A stretch of DNA of 64,000 nt from Kitasatospora phosalacinea (GTDB lineage: Bacteria > Actinomycetota > Actinomycetes > Streptomycetales > Streptomycetaceae). Below are positions 54,077 through 62,106 of this stretch, one piece after another (position 1 is the first letter of the stretch; each line of letters starts with the position of its first letter). The stretch spans positions 124,001 through 188,000 of the forward strand of contig NZ_BSSA01000009.1 of the NCBI RefSeq assembly GCF_030268885.1, given 5' to 3'. Below the pieces are notes generated by a model that searched no databases, was not told the DNA's origin, and worked only from the letters and a program-made list of their open reading frames with translations. A program made the position numbers and the translations under genes.

Positions 54077-54934
54077 ATGTCCATCGTCGTCACCGGAGCC
54101 TCAGGCCAGTTGGGCAGGCTCACCGTCGAGGCGCTGCTGCGGCGCGGAGTCCCCGCCGCGGACATCGTCGCGACCGGACGGGACACCGCACGCATCGAGG
54201 ACCTCGGCCACCGCGGCGTCGTGGTGCGCCGGGCGGACTTCGCGGAGCCGGACAGCCTCGCGGCGGCGTTCCAGGGGGCGGACCGGCTGCTGCTGGTGTC
54301 CACCACCACCGTGGACGAGCGGTCGGCCAACCACCGCCGGGCCGTCGACGCGGCCGTGGCGGCCGGCGTGTCGCTGGTGGCGTACACGAGCATGACGCAG
54401 GCCGACACGGCGACCAGCATCCTGGCTCGCACCCACCGCGCCACCGAGGAGTACCTGCGCGAACGCGAGGTCCCCAGCACACTGCTGCGCAACAGCTGGT
54501 ACCTGGAGAACTACACCGCCCAACTGCCCCTGTTCCGTCGGCGCGGAACGGTGATCGGAGCCGCGGGCAACGGCCGGATCAGCGCCGCGTCACGCGCCGA
54601 CTACGCGGAGGCCGCCGCCGTCGTGCTGACCGCCGAGGGCCACGCGGGCGCGGTGTACGAGCTGGGTGCGGACGAGGCGTTCACCCTGGCCGAGCTGGCG
54701 GAGGCGGTCTCGGCGGCCACCGGGGAGCCGATCACCTACACCGATCTGCCCGCGGACCGGCTCAGCGAGGCGCTGACCGGGGTCGGCCTGCCCGCCGAAC
54801 TGGCGCACGTCCTCGCCGACGCCGACCTCGGGATGAGCCGCGGCGAGCTGTACACGGGATCCGGCGACCTCAGCCGCCTGATCGGCCGGCCGGCCACTGC
54901 CCTGTCCGACGCCATCGCCGCCGCGCTGCGCTGA
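54077..54934 (+). CDS. QorB/NmrA-like NAD(P)H-dependent quinone reductase
   Basis: 285-residue atypical short-chain dehydrogenase. The nucleotide loop is IVVTGASGQLGRLTVEALLR (3-22), with LLLVSTTTVDERSANHRRAV, LVAYTSMTQADTATSILA and PSTLLRNSWYLENYTAQLPL as in QorB (YtfG). It likely reduces quinones with NADPH, protecting from electrophiles. The divergent HxlR regulator supports a quinone-responsive pair. The ATG is at 54077 with GGAAGGGGCGA upstream. Confidence 0.92.
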   Translation: MSIVVTGASGQLGRLTVEALLRRGVPAADIVATGRDTARIEDLGHRGVVVRRADFAEPDSLAAAFQGADRLLLVSTTTVDERSANHRRAVDAAVAAGVSLVAYTSMTQADTATSILARTHRATEEYLREREVPSTLLRNSWYLENYTAQLPLFRRRGTVIGAAGNGRISAASRADYAEAAAVVLTAEGHAGAVYELGADEAFTLAELAEAVSAATGEPITYTDLPADRLSEALTGVGLPAELAHVLADADLGMSRGELYTGSGDLSRLIGRPATALSDAIAAALR

Positions 54935-55038
54935 CCGTCCGCGCGCCCCGCGGCCGTCGCGCCGCGGGGTGCTCACCCCTCGTTCCATTCGTTCCGTGAC
55001 CGTGCACGACCCTGTCATCACCCGGAGAGTTGCCGACC

Positions 55039-56088
55039 ATGTCCTCCCGCACAGTTCCCCCGCACACCGCGTCCACCCGCGCCGCGTCCGCCCGTACGAC
55101 CGTCCGCGTCAGGGGACGGCGTGCGCTCGTCACCCTCACCGCCACCTCCGCGGCCCTGACCGCGTTCACGCTTCCCGCGACCGCCGCCTCCCCCGGTGGC
55201 CCCGCCCACGCCTCCCAGGGCGGGAACGGCAACCAGGCGATCACCCTCGACGGCAGCCGCGCGTTCCCCGAAAGCGTGGCGGCCGACCGCCACTTCGTCT
55301 ACGCCAGCAGCATCGGCGACGGCACCGTCTACCGGGGACGCCCCGGGGCGGCCACGCTCGAACCCTTCCTGCCGGCCGGCCAGGACGGCCGCACCCAGGC
55401 CGCCGGCATCAAGATCACCGGCGACCGCCTGCTGGTCGCCGGCGCGTTCACCGGGCGCTTCTTCGTCTACAGCACCTCCGGGAGGCTCGTCGCGACCTAC
55501 ACCGTCCCTGATACCGGCGAACAGACCCTCGTCAACGACGCGGCCGTGGCTCCCGACGGGGACGTCTACATCACCGACTCGCTGCGCGCCGTGGTCTACC
55601 GGATTCCGGCCGCCGAGGTGGACGGCCCCGCCACCGGCGCCCACCGGACCCTGCGGGCGGCCTACCACCTGCCGGACTACGTGGCCGGCCAGTCCAACGG
55701 CAACGGCATCACCACCGCCCCCGACGGCACGTCGCTGATCATCGGCTACTGGTACAGCGGCGCCCTCTACCGGCTCGACCTCACCACCGGCGCTGTCCGC
55801 AGGATCGACGCACCGCCGCTGCCCAGCGCCGACGGCATCGTCCGGCGAGGAGACACCCTGTACGTCGCGCGTTCGGTGAACAACGAGGTCACCGAACTGC
55901 GACTGTCCGCCGGGAGCACCCGGGCGGTCGTCGTCTCCGAACGCACCTTCCCGGGCGCCGACACCACCACCGGCGTCGCCGTGAGCGGGGGCCGGCTGCT
56001 GGTGACCAACTCCCAGATGGACACCTACCTCTACGGCGCCCCGCTGACCAGCCCGGCCTTCACCGTCGAGAGCCTGCCGCTGCGCTGA
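55039..56088 (+). CDS. Secreted SMP-30/NHL-like beta-propeller protein
   Basis: 349 residues. A twin-basic N-terminus and hydrophobic run (RVRGRRALVTLTATSAALTA, FTLPATAASP) form a signal peptide. The mature part is a six-blade-like propeller: FPESVAADRHFVYASSIGDG, AAGIKITGDRLLVAGAFTG, NDAAVAPDGDVYITDSLRAV, GNGITTAPDGTSLIIGYWYS and TTGVAVSGGRLLVTNSQMDT. Such proteins include gluconolactonases and binding proteins; catalytic metal ligands cannot be placed with confidence. GGAGAG sets the ATG at 55039. It stands next to degenerate insertion sequences. Confidence 0.85.
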   Translation: MSSRTVPPHTASTRAASARTTVRVRGRRALVTLTATSAALTAFTLPATAASPGGPAHASQGGNGNQAITLDGSRAFPESVAADRHFVYASSIGDGTVYRGRPGAATLEPFLPAGQDGRTQAAGIKITGDRLLVAGAFTGRFFVYSTSGRLVATYTVPDTGEQTLVNDAAVAPDGDVYITDSLRAVVYRIPAAEVDGPATGAHRTLRAAYHLPDYVAGQSNGNGITTAPDGTSLIIGYWYSGALYRLDLTTGAVRRIDAPPLPSADGIVRRGDTLYVARSVNNEVTELRLSAGSTRAVVVSERTFPGADTTTGVAVSGGRLLVTNSQMDTYLYGAPLTSPAFTVESLPLR

Positions 56089-56116
56089 GGCCCGGTCGGG
56101 GACGCCCGACGCGCGC

Positions 56117-56628
56117 GGCGCGGGCTGCCGGTCCGGAGCACGAACAGGATGCCCAGCAGGCAACGCCCGTCGTCCACCGGGCGGGGCCCGGCGACCGCGG
56201 GGCGGTTCGGTGGCGGGCGAAGTGCGGGCGGCTCCGGCCCGCCGTGGTCGGGGCGGTGCGGCTCGGCGTCCCGGGCGTGGGCGACCTCCTTCCCGGTGAG
56301 GGCGAGGACGTGGGACGGGCTCCGTTCCTGCAGCCCCTGGCGGAAGGGCGTGCTGGCGCCGTAGCCCGCGTCGGCGACCACCACCGGGGCATCGAGCCCC
56401 GTCCGGCCACGTTGTCCAGCGGCCCGAGCGCCAGGCGCCGCTTCTCCTGGTGGACGGTGCCCTCCGGGACGCCCGCCCGGCGGCACCGCTCCGGATCGTC
56501 GCTCCACCCGCGGGGCAGGTACGACTGCAGTCCAGCGGGCACGACGCGCTGTCGGTGGCGGCGTGGACGCTGACCGCGACCTGGCGGTTCGCCCGCTCGC
56601 CCAGCGCCCCGTAGTACTGCCGTGCCAC
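56117..56628 (-). mobile_element. Degenerate transposase remnants (IS701-like with IS5-like end)
   Basis: On the minus strand three frames carry consecutive pieces of one IS701-type transposase: ARQYYGALGERANRQVAVSV and HAATDSASCPLD (56628-56527), LPRGWSDDPERCRRAGVPEG (about 56530-56402), and APVVVADAGYGASTPFRQGL then HVLALTGKEVAHARDAEP (56396-56200). At least two frameshifts separate them. The end (56180-56117) reads RCLLGILFVLRTGSPRR, like the N-terminus of IS5-family transposases, so a second element seems joined on. No terminal inverted repeats are seen. The 263 bp to its right (56629-56891) hold no convincing gene. Confidence 0.7.
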
Positions 56629-56891
56629 CCCAGCAGACGCCCGGCCGCCGTGCGATCCGCCTGCGCACCGGCCACGGATCCCACGGTGACTGGTTCACGA
56701 ACTGCTACGAGGACTGCACGTCCCCGCCCGGCAACCGCGCGGCCGTCGGCCGGATCGACGTGCGCGGACCGTCCAGCACCGGACCCCGCACACAGCACGC
56801 ACCCCACCGGCGCCGATCCCGCCGCGGCAACGATCCGAGCACATCACCCACGAACTCCGCCAACTCACCACGGAGCCGCTCCCCATGGGGC

Positions 56892-57980
56892 TCAGAGGTA
56901 GTCCTCCAGGCGGGCGATCGCGAAGCCCTGGGCGGTGGCGGCGTCGACGACCCGGCGCAGCATGTCGGGCATGGTGCCCTTCCAGTCGGCGGCGGGGGCG
57001 CGGAAGTGGGTGAGGACGATGTCGCCGGGGTGGAACTCCTGGTCGGCGTAGCGCCACTCCAGGTGGTCCGGGAAGGCTTCCTCGTTCCACAACGGGACGG
57101 CGGTCACGCCGCAGGAGGCGGCGGTGCGCAGGGCGGCCTCGGTGTACTCGCCGTACGGGGGCCGGAACAGCCGCGGGCGGGTGCCGGTCTCCTGCTGGAG
57201 GCGGTCCTGCTGGCCGCAGATCTCGCGCTGCAGGGCGTCGGGGCCCAGGCGGCGCAGGTCGGGGTGGGTGAGGGTGTGGTTGTCGATGGTGACGCCGTGG
57301 GCCTGCAGGGCGCGGAAGTAGCCGTAGTCGGAGCGGGCCAGGTAGTCGGAGAGGAAGGCGGTCATCGGGACGCCCAGTTCGGCGACCATGGCGGCGAACT
57401 GCGGGTCCTTCTCGGCGCCGTCGTCGACGGTCAGGAACACCACCCTGTCGGTGGTCGGGACGCGCTGGACCACCGGCGGCAGGCCGGGCGTGCGCTTGAC
57501 GCCGGGCCCGTCGGCCAGTTCCGGCTTGACGGCGGGCGGGGCGGGGGCGCGCAGCGGGAGGGCGGCCAGGCCCCAGCGGCGGGCGGCGGCGAGGGCCTGC
57601 TGCAGCGCGAGTTCGTGTTCGGCGGCGGAGACGCGGCCGTTCAGCTCCTGTCCGGCGGCGGCCTGCGGGCGGGCGGCGGGCATCGCGGCGAGCGCGGCCC
57701 GGGCCTGGGCGGCCTGGGCGGCTTGCGCGGCCTGAGCGGCCTGAGCGGCCTGGGCCGCGGGGGCGGCGCCCGCGGCCTGGGCGTCGGCGGGCGGGGCGGC
57801 CGGGGCGGAGGAGCGGGCGGGGGCGGGATCCCGGGGATGCAGGGCGGAGCAGCCGACGGCGAGGGTGGCGAGCACGGTGAGGGCGGCCAGGCCCCGGCGG
57901 TGGCGGCGGCCCGGGCGGGGGGTCGGGCGGGCGGCGGGTGCGGCGGGGTGGCGGTGGGACGCGGCGGAAGAGCTCGGCAT
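56892..57980 (-). CDS. Secreted/lipoprotein polysaccharide deacetylase (NodB domain)
   Basis: About 362 residues from the ATG at 57980 (ATG at 58013 is possible). The N-terminus has a basic region and a hydrophobic helix ending LAVGC, a possible lipobox. A low-complexity AAQ repeat follows (near residues 80-100). The NodB domain occupies about 180-362: VVFLTVDDGAEKDPQFAAMV (metal Asp-Asp), VTIDNHTLTHPDL (HxxxH), LFRPPYGEYTEAAL and GDIVLTHFRA. It should deacetylate extracellular glycans such as peptidoglycan or poly-GlcNAc. It diverges from the GAF/PP2C gene. Confidence 0.88.
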   Translation of the reverse strand: MPSSSAASHRHPAAPAARPTPRPGRRHRRGLAALTVLATLAVGCSALHPRDPAPARSSAPAAPPADAQAAGAAPAAQAAQAAQAAQAAQAAQARAALAAMPAARPQAAAGQELNGRVSAAEHELALQQALAAARRWGLAALPLRAPAPPAVKPELADGPGVKRTPGLPPVVQRVPTTDRVVFLTVDDGAEKDPQFAAMVAELGVPMTAFLSDYLARSDYGYFRALQAHGVTIDNHTLTHPDLRRLGPDALQREICGQQDRLQQETGTRPRLFRPPYGEYTEAALRTAASCGVTAVPLWNEEAFPDHLEWRYADQEFHPGDIVLTHFRAPAADWKGTMPDMLRRVVDAATAQGFAIARLEDYL

Positions 57981-58099
57981 ACCGGCCGATGATCCCCTTG
58001 TCGTATCTGTCATACCGACACGCCGTGGTGCCGTCACCCGGACGGACGGGCGCCGTCCCCCGTTTGACGCGCTCCGGGCGACGGCGTACAGAGAAGAAC

Positions 58100-60583
58100 A
58101 TGCGCCCGGGTGTCCCGGCAGACCCGACCGGCCCGCCACCACGCACCGACCCCGACCCGGCGACGCGCCCCGGCATCCCGCCCGGCGACGCCCGCCCGCG
58201 CTGGGACGCGGCCGTCGAACCGCTGCTCGCGGACGGCCTGTTGCGCGCCGTCCGGGCCACCGCCGCGTACGGCGGCGTGCTCTACCTGCACTCCGCCGAC
58301 CGGCGCTCGCTGGTGGTCGCCGCCGTGGTCGGCATCCCGCTCAGCCTGCTCGAACCGTTCCAGCGGATCGCCGTCGCCGCGCCGCTGCCGGTCGCCGACT
58401 CCTACCGCGGCGGCCGCACCATCGTGCTCGCCGACGCCGACGACACCATGCGCCGCTACCCCCGCCTCGCCGTCGGTCTCCCGTACGCCCACGCCTCCGC
58501 CACCACCCCCGTCACCGCGGGCGACCGCACCTTCGGCGTGATCGCCGTGTTCTGGCCCGCCGACGGCAGCCGCCCGCCCGCCGCCACCCGCCGCCAGCTG
58601 CGCACCGCGGGCAACCGGCTCGCCACCGGGCTGCTCCCGTACGGCGACCGGGTCGGCGGCGAGGGGCCGCCCGTCGTGGTGCCGCTGCCGGTGCCCGGCG
58701 GGGACGGCGTCCGGGTCGGCTTCTTCGACTGGGACCTCGCCAGCGGCCGGACCGGCGTCGACGAGCGGCTGCGCGAGATCCTCGGCACCGGCCCGTACGA
58801 CGGCCGCGGCGCCACCCTGCTGGAACGCCTCGCCCCCGAGGACGTCCCCCCGCTGCGCGAGGACGCCCGCCGTGCCGCCCGCCAGGGCCGCCCGTTCACC
58901 CGCCGCGTCCGGCTGCGCGACCCCGGCGGCGGCACCCGGCAGCTCGACCTGTACGGGCAGCCCGTCGCCGACCCCGCCCGGCTGGTGGTGGCCGTGCTCG
59001 ACGCCACCGCCGCCGCGGCGGCCACCGCCGCCGTGGAACGCCTGCGCGACGGCGTCTTCGCCCTCGACCCCGACGGCCGGGTCGGCTACGTCAACCGCAG
59101 CGCCGAGATGCTGCTCCACGCCACCCGGGCCGACCTGCTCGGCCGCCGCCCCTGGGACGCGCTGCCCTGGCTCGCCGACCCCGCCTACGAGGACCGCTAC
59201 CGCTCCGCGATGCTCTCCCAGCAGCCCACCGCGTTCCTCGCCCGCCGCCCGCCCCACCACTGGCTGGCCTTCTCGCTCTACCCCGACGCGCACGGCCTCA
59301 CCGGCCGGATCGTGCCCGCCGCCCCCAGCGAGGACACCACCCTCCCCGAGGCCCCGCCGCCCACCCCCGCCCCGCTCGGCGGCGTCTACCACCTGCTGCA
59401 ACTGGCCTCCGCGCTGACCGAGGCGGTCACCGTCCGGGAGGTCGCCGACGCCGTCACCGACCAGATCCTGCCCGGCTTCGGCGGCCAGGAGCTCGCCCTC
59501 TACCTGGCCCGCTCCGGACGCATGCACCTGGTCACCGAGCGCGGCTACCCCGAAGGCTTCCTCGACCCCTTCGAGGGCACCCCGATCCGGGCCCGGCTGC
59601 CCGGCACCGAGGTGTTCACCACCGGCGCCCCCGTCTTCTTCGAGTCGGCCCGCGACCTCTCCGCCGCCTACCCCGGCATCCCGCGCGACGAGATGGGCGC
59701 CTGGGCCTTCCTCCCGCTGATCGCCTCCGGCCACCCCGTCGGCAGCCTCATCCTCGGCTTCGACCGCCCACGGGTGTTCACCGCCGAGGACCGCTCCGTC
59801 CTCACCGCCCTCGGCGGCCTGATCGCCCAGGCCCTGGAGCGCGCCCGCCTCTACGACGCCGAGTCCGCCGTCGCCCGCGGCCTCCAGCAGGCCCTGCTGC
59901 CGCACCGGCTGCCCGCCGTCCCCGGCCTCGCCACCGCCGCCCGCTACCTGCCCGGCACCCGCGGCATGGACATCGGCGGCGACTGGTACGACCTGCTGCC
60001 CACCCCCGACGGCGGCGTCGTCCTGATCATCGGCGACGTCGAGGGGCACAGCGTCAAGGCCGCCGCGCTCATGGGCCAACTCCGCAGCGCGGTAAGGGCG
60101 TTCGCCAGTGCGGACGACCCCGTCGAACAGGTCGCCCGGCGCACCAACCACCTGCTCCTCGACCTCGACGCCGGACTGCTCGCCTCCTGCTGCCTGCTGC
60201 GCCTGCACCCCGCCACCCGCACCCTGCGCGCCGTCCGGGCCGGGCACCCGCCGCCGCTGCTGCGCGCACCCGACGGCCGCACCACCCTGCTCGACCTGGA
60301 GGCCGGACCGCTGCTCGGCATCGACCACGACCTCGACTTTCCCGCCACCGAGACCGGGCTGCCCCCCGGCGCCACCCTCGTCCTCTACACCGACGGCCTG
60401 GTCGAGTCCGCCACCGCCACCCTCGCCGAGGGCATCGACCGCCTCCGCGCCACCCTCGCCCACGCCGCCGTCCCCGACCTCGAACCGCTCGCCGACCTGC
60501 TGCTCGGCCAGGCCCGCCACGACGACCGCCGGGCGGACGACGTCGCGATCCTGCTCGCCCGGCTGACGGACGGGCCGGACTGA
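58100..60583 (+). CDS. GAF/PAS-domain SpoIIE-type PP2C phosphatase
   Basis: 827 residues. A GAF-like domain (about 30-180), a PAS-like region (190-290), a clear PAS domain (AVERLRDGVFALDPDGRVGY, VNRSAEMLLHATRADLLGRR), a second GAF domain (about 430-590, YLARSGRMHLVTERGYPEGF to FTAEDRSVLTALGGLIAQAL) and the PP2C domain (605-827). Metal motifs DIGGDWYDLL, VLIIGDVEGHSVKAAALMG, LYTDGLVESATAT and DDRRADDVAILLARL are intact. It probably dephosphorylates a STAS antagonist in response to small-molecule or redox signals sensed by GAF/PAS. GAGAAG lies before the ATG. Confidence 0.92.
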   Translation: MRPGVPADPTGPPPRTDPDPATRPGIPPGDARPRWDAAVEPLLADGLLRAVRATAAYGGVLYLHSADRRSLVVAAVVGIPLSLLEPFQRIAVAAPLPVADSYRGGRTIVLADADDTMRRYPRLAVGLPYAHASATTPVTAGDRTFGVIAVFWPADGSRPPAATRRQLRTAGNRLATGLLPYGDRVGGEGPPVVVPLPVPGGDGVRVGFFDWDLASGRTGVDERLREILGTGPYDGRGATLLERLAPEDVPPLREDARRAARQGRPFTRRVRLRDPGGGTRQLDLYGQPVADPARLVVAVLDATAAAAATAAVERLRDGVFALDPDGRVGYVNRSAEMLLHATRADLLGRRPWDALPWLADPAYEDRYRSAMLSQQPTAFLARRPPHHWLAFSLYPDAHGLTGRIVPAAPSEDTTLPEAPPPTPAPLGGVYHLLQLASALTEAVTVREVADAVTDQILPGFGGQELALYLARSGRMHLVTERGYPEGFLDPFEGTPIRARLPGTEVFTTGAPVFFESARDLSAAYPGIPRDEMGAWAFLPLIASGHPVGSLILGFDRPRVFTAEDRSVLTALGGLIAQALERARLYDAESAVARGLQQALLPHRLPAVPGLATAARYLPGTRGMDIGGDWYDLLPTPDGGVVLIIGDVEGHSVKAAALMGQLRSAVRAFASADDPVEQVARRTNHLLLDLDAGLLASCCLLRLHPATRTLRAVRAGHPPPLLRAPDGRTTLLDLEAGPLLGIDHDLDFPATETGLPPGATLVLYTDGLVESATATLAEGIDRLRATLAHAAVPDLEPLADLLLGQARHDDRRADDVAILLARLTDGPD

Positions 60584-60590
60584 CGGCGCC

Positions 60591-61040
60591 TCAGGCGGGG
60601 GTGTCCGCGCCGTCCTGTTCGGCGAGCAGGGCGGTGGTGGCGCGGTGGACCTTGGCGAGGGCGGTGAGCAGGAGGCGGCGCTCCTCGGGGGCGAGGTCGG
60701 CGGTGACGCGTTCCTCCAGGAGCCGGCGTTCGGCCTCGACGGGCTGCTGGAGGGCGCGGCCCGCGTCGGTGAGCCGGAGGCGGACGAGGCGCTGGTCGCG
60801 GTCGTCGCGGGTGCGGGTGAGCAGGCCCGCGGTGGCCATCCGGGTGGCCATCTTGACCACGGTGGGGGTGGTGACGCCGAGGGCGGCGGCGAGTTCGCCG
60901 GGGGTGCGGCCGTCCTGCTCCCACAGGGCGGCGAGCAGCAGGTTCTGGCCCAGGTGCAGGCCGTGGCGGCGCATGCCGGCGTCGGCGGCGGCCCGGAGCG
61001 CCTTCGAGGTCTTGCCGTGCAGGTCCAGGAATTCGGGCAT
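60591..61040 (-). CDS. MarR-family regulator
   Basis: 149 residues. The winged helix has GLHLGQNLLLAALWEQDGRT, PGELAAALGVTTPTVVKMAT and RDDRDQRLVRLRLTDAGRAL. The last segment (LEERVTADLAPEERRLLLTA) completes the dimer. It ends 7 bp from the convergent phosphatase gene and diverges from the NmrA-like gene. The repeated GACGGCTAAT boxes in the shared promoter are likely its operators, so it probably represses that gene and itself. Confidence 0.92.
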   Translation of the reverse strand: MPEFLDLHGKTSKALRAAADAGMRRHGLHLGQNLLLAALWEQDGRTPGELAAALGVTTPTVVKMATRMATAGLLTRTRDDRDQRLVRLRLTDAGRALQQPVEAERRLLEERVTADLAPEERRLLLTALAKVHRATTALLAEQDGADTPA

Positions 61041-61069
61041 AGGGGCCTCCGGTCGCTCCAGCGAATCGA

Positions 61070-61130
61070 TTGACGGCTAATCAGTTCCCGGCTAGCGTTC
61101 GGTGGGCAGGGATCACTAGACGGCTAATGT
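61070..61130 (+). promoter_or_regulatory. Promoter with repeated GACGGCTAAT boxes
   Basis: TTGACG (61070-61075), a 17-nt spacer and TAGCGT (61093-61098) make a strong promoter for the NmrA-like gene. GACGGCTAAT occurs at 61072-61081 and again at 61119-61128, one copy overlapping the -35 box and the other past the start site. These are probable MarR binding sites. Confidence 0.65.
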
Positions 61131-61144
61131 CTTCAGGGAGAACG

Positions 61145-61993
61145 ATGATACTGGTCACCGGCGCGACGGGGAACGTCGGCCGCGCACTCGTCCGCGCGCT
61201 CGACGCGAAGGGCGCCCCGGTCCGCGCCCTGGTCCGCGACCCGGCCCGGGCCGCCCGGCTGCCCGCCCGGGTCGAACGCGTGGTCGGCGACCTGGGCGAA
61301 CCCGCCACGCTGGCACCGGCGTTCGACGGCGCGGACCGGGTCTTCCTGCTCACCCCCGGCCTCGGCAGCGAGCACACCGCCCACGCCGTCGCCGCCGCCC
61401 GCGCCGCCGGGGTGCGCCACCTCGTGCACCTGTCCTCCGCCAACGTGCTCGGCGACCCGGTGCCCGCGATGGGCCGCTGGCACCACGACCGCGAGGAGAT
61501 CGTCCGCGGCAGCGGCATCCCGTTCACGGTCCTGCGGCCCGGCGGCTTCATGACCAACGCCCTGGAGTGGGCCGACACGATCCGCACCGGCGGCTACGTC
61601 CTCGACCCGGTCGGCCCCGGCCGCCTCGCCCCGATCGACCCCGCCGACGTCGCCGACGTCGCCGCCCTGGTCCTCACCGAGGACGGCCACCGGGGCGAGC
61701 ACCACGCCCTCACCGGCGGCGAGGCGCTCACCGTCACCGAACAGGTCGCCCTGCTCGCCGCCGCCACCGGCCGCCCCCTCGCGGTCCGCCCCGCCGCCAC
61801 CCCCGAGGAGGCCGTCCGGGCCCGCTTCCCCGACGGGGCCCCCGCCGCCCTGGCCGCCGCGATCACCGAGACCTTCGCCCTGCTGCGCGCCGACACCACC
61901 GGCTTCCGCACCGACACCGTCCAGCGCCTCCTCGGCCGCGCCCCGCGCACCTTCGCCGACTGGTGCGCCCGCCACGCCGACGCCTTCCGCTGA
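61145..61993 (+). CDS. NmrA-family NAD(P)H-binding oxidoreductase
   Basis: 282 residues. The loop ILVTGATGNVGRALVRALDA (2-21) starts the Rossmann fold; VRALVRDPARAARLPARVER, VFLLTPGLGSEHTAHAVAAA, HLVHLSSANVLGD and FTVLRPGGFMTNALEWADTI follow. These are features of the NmrA/YwnB-type atypical SDR group, which sense or use NAD(P). GGGAG sets the ATG at 61145. The divergent MarR gene likely controls it, as in many electrophile-response pairs. Substrate unknown. Confidence 0.92.
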   Translation: MILVTGATGNVGRALVRALDAKGAPVRALVRDPARAARLPARVERVVGDLGEPATLAPAFDGADRVFLLTPGLGSEHTAHAVAAARAAGVRHLVHLSSANVLGDPVPAMGRWHHDREEIVRGSGIPFTVLRPGGFMTNALEWADTIRTGGYVLDPVGPGRLAPIDPADVADVAALVLTEDGHRGEHHALTGGEALTVTEQVALLAAATGRPLAVRPAATPEEAVRARFPDGAPAALAAAITETFALLRADTTGFRTDTVQRLLGRAPRTFADWCARHADAFR

Positions 61994-62106
61994 TGACGCT
62001 GACGGCGCTGACGACGGCCGGCGGCGCGCGGGGACGACGATCGTCGACGGGGAGGGACGACTTCCGGGGGCATCGGGGCCGGGCCGCGGGTGGTTAGGGT
62101 CGGGGT

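Noticed and set aside
56629-56891. Plus-strand ORF (RLRTGHGSHGDWFTNCYEDC)
   Set aside because: Short, without ribosome site or recognisable family, and beside degenerate insertion sequences; not supported as a gene.
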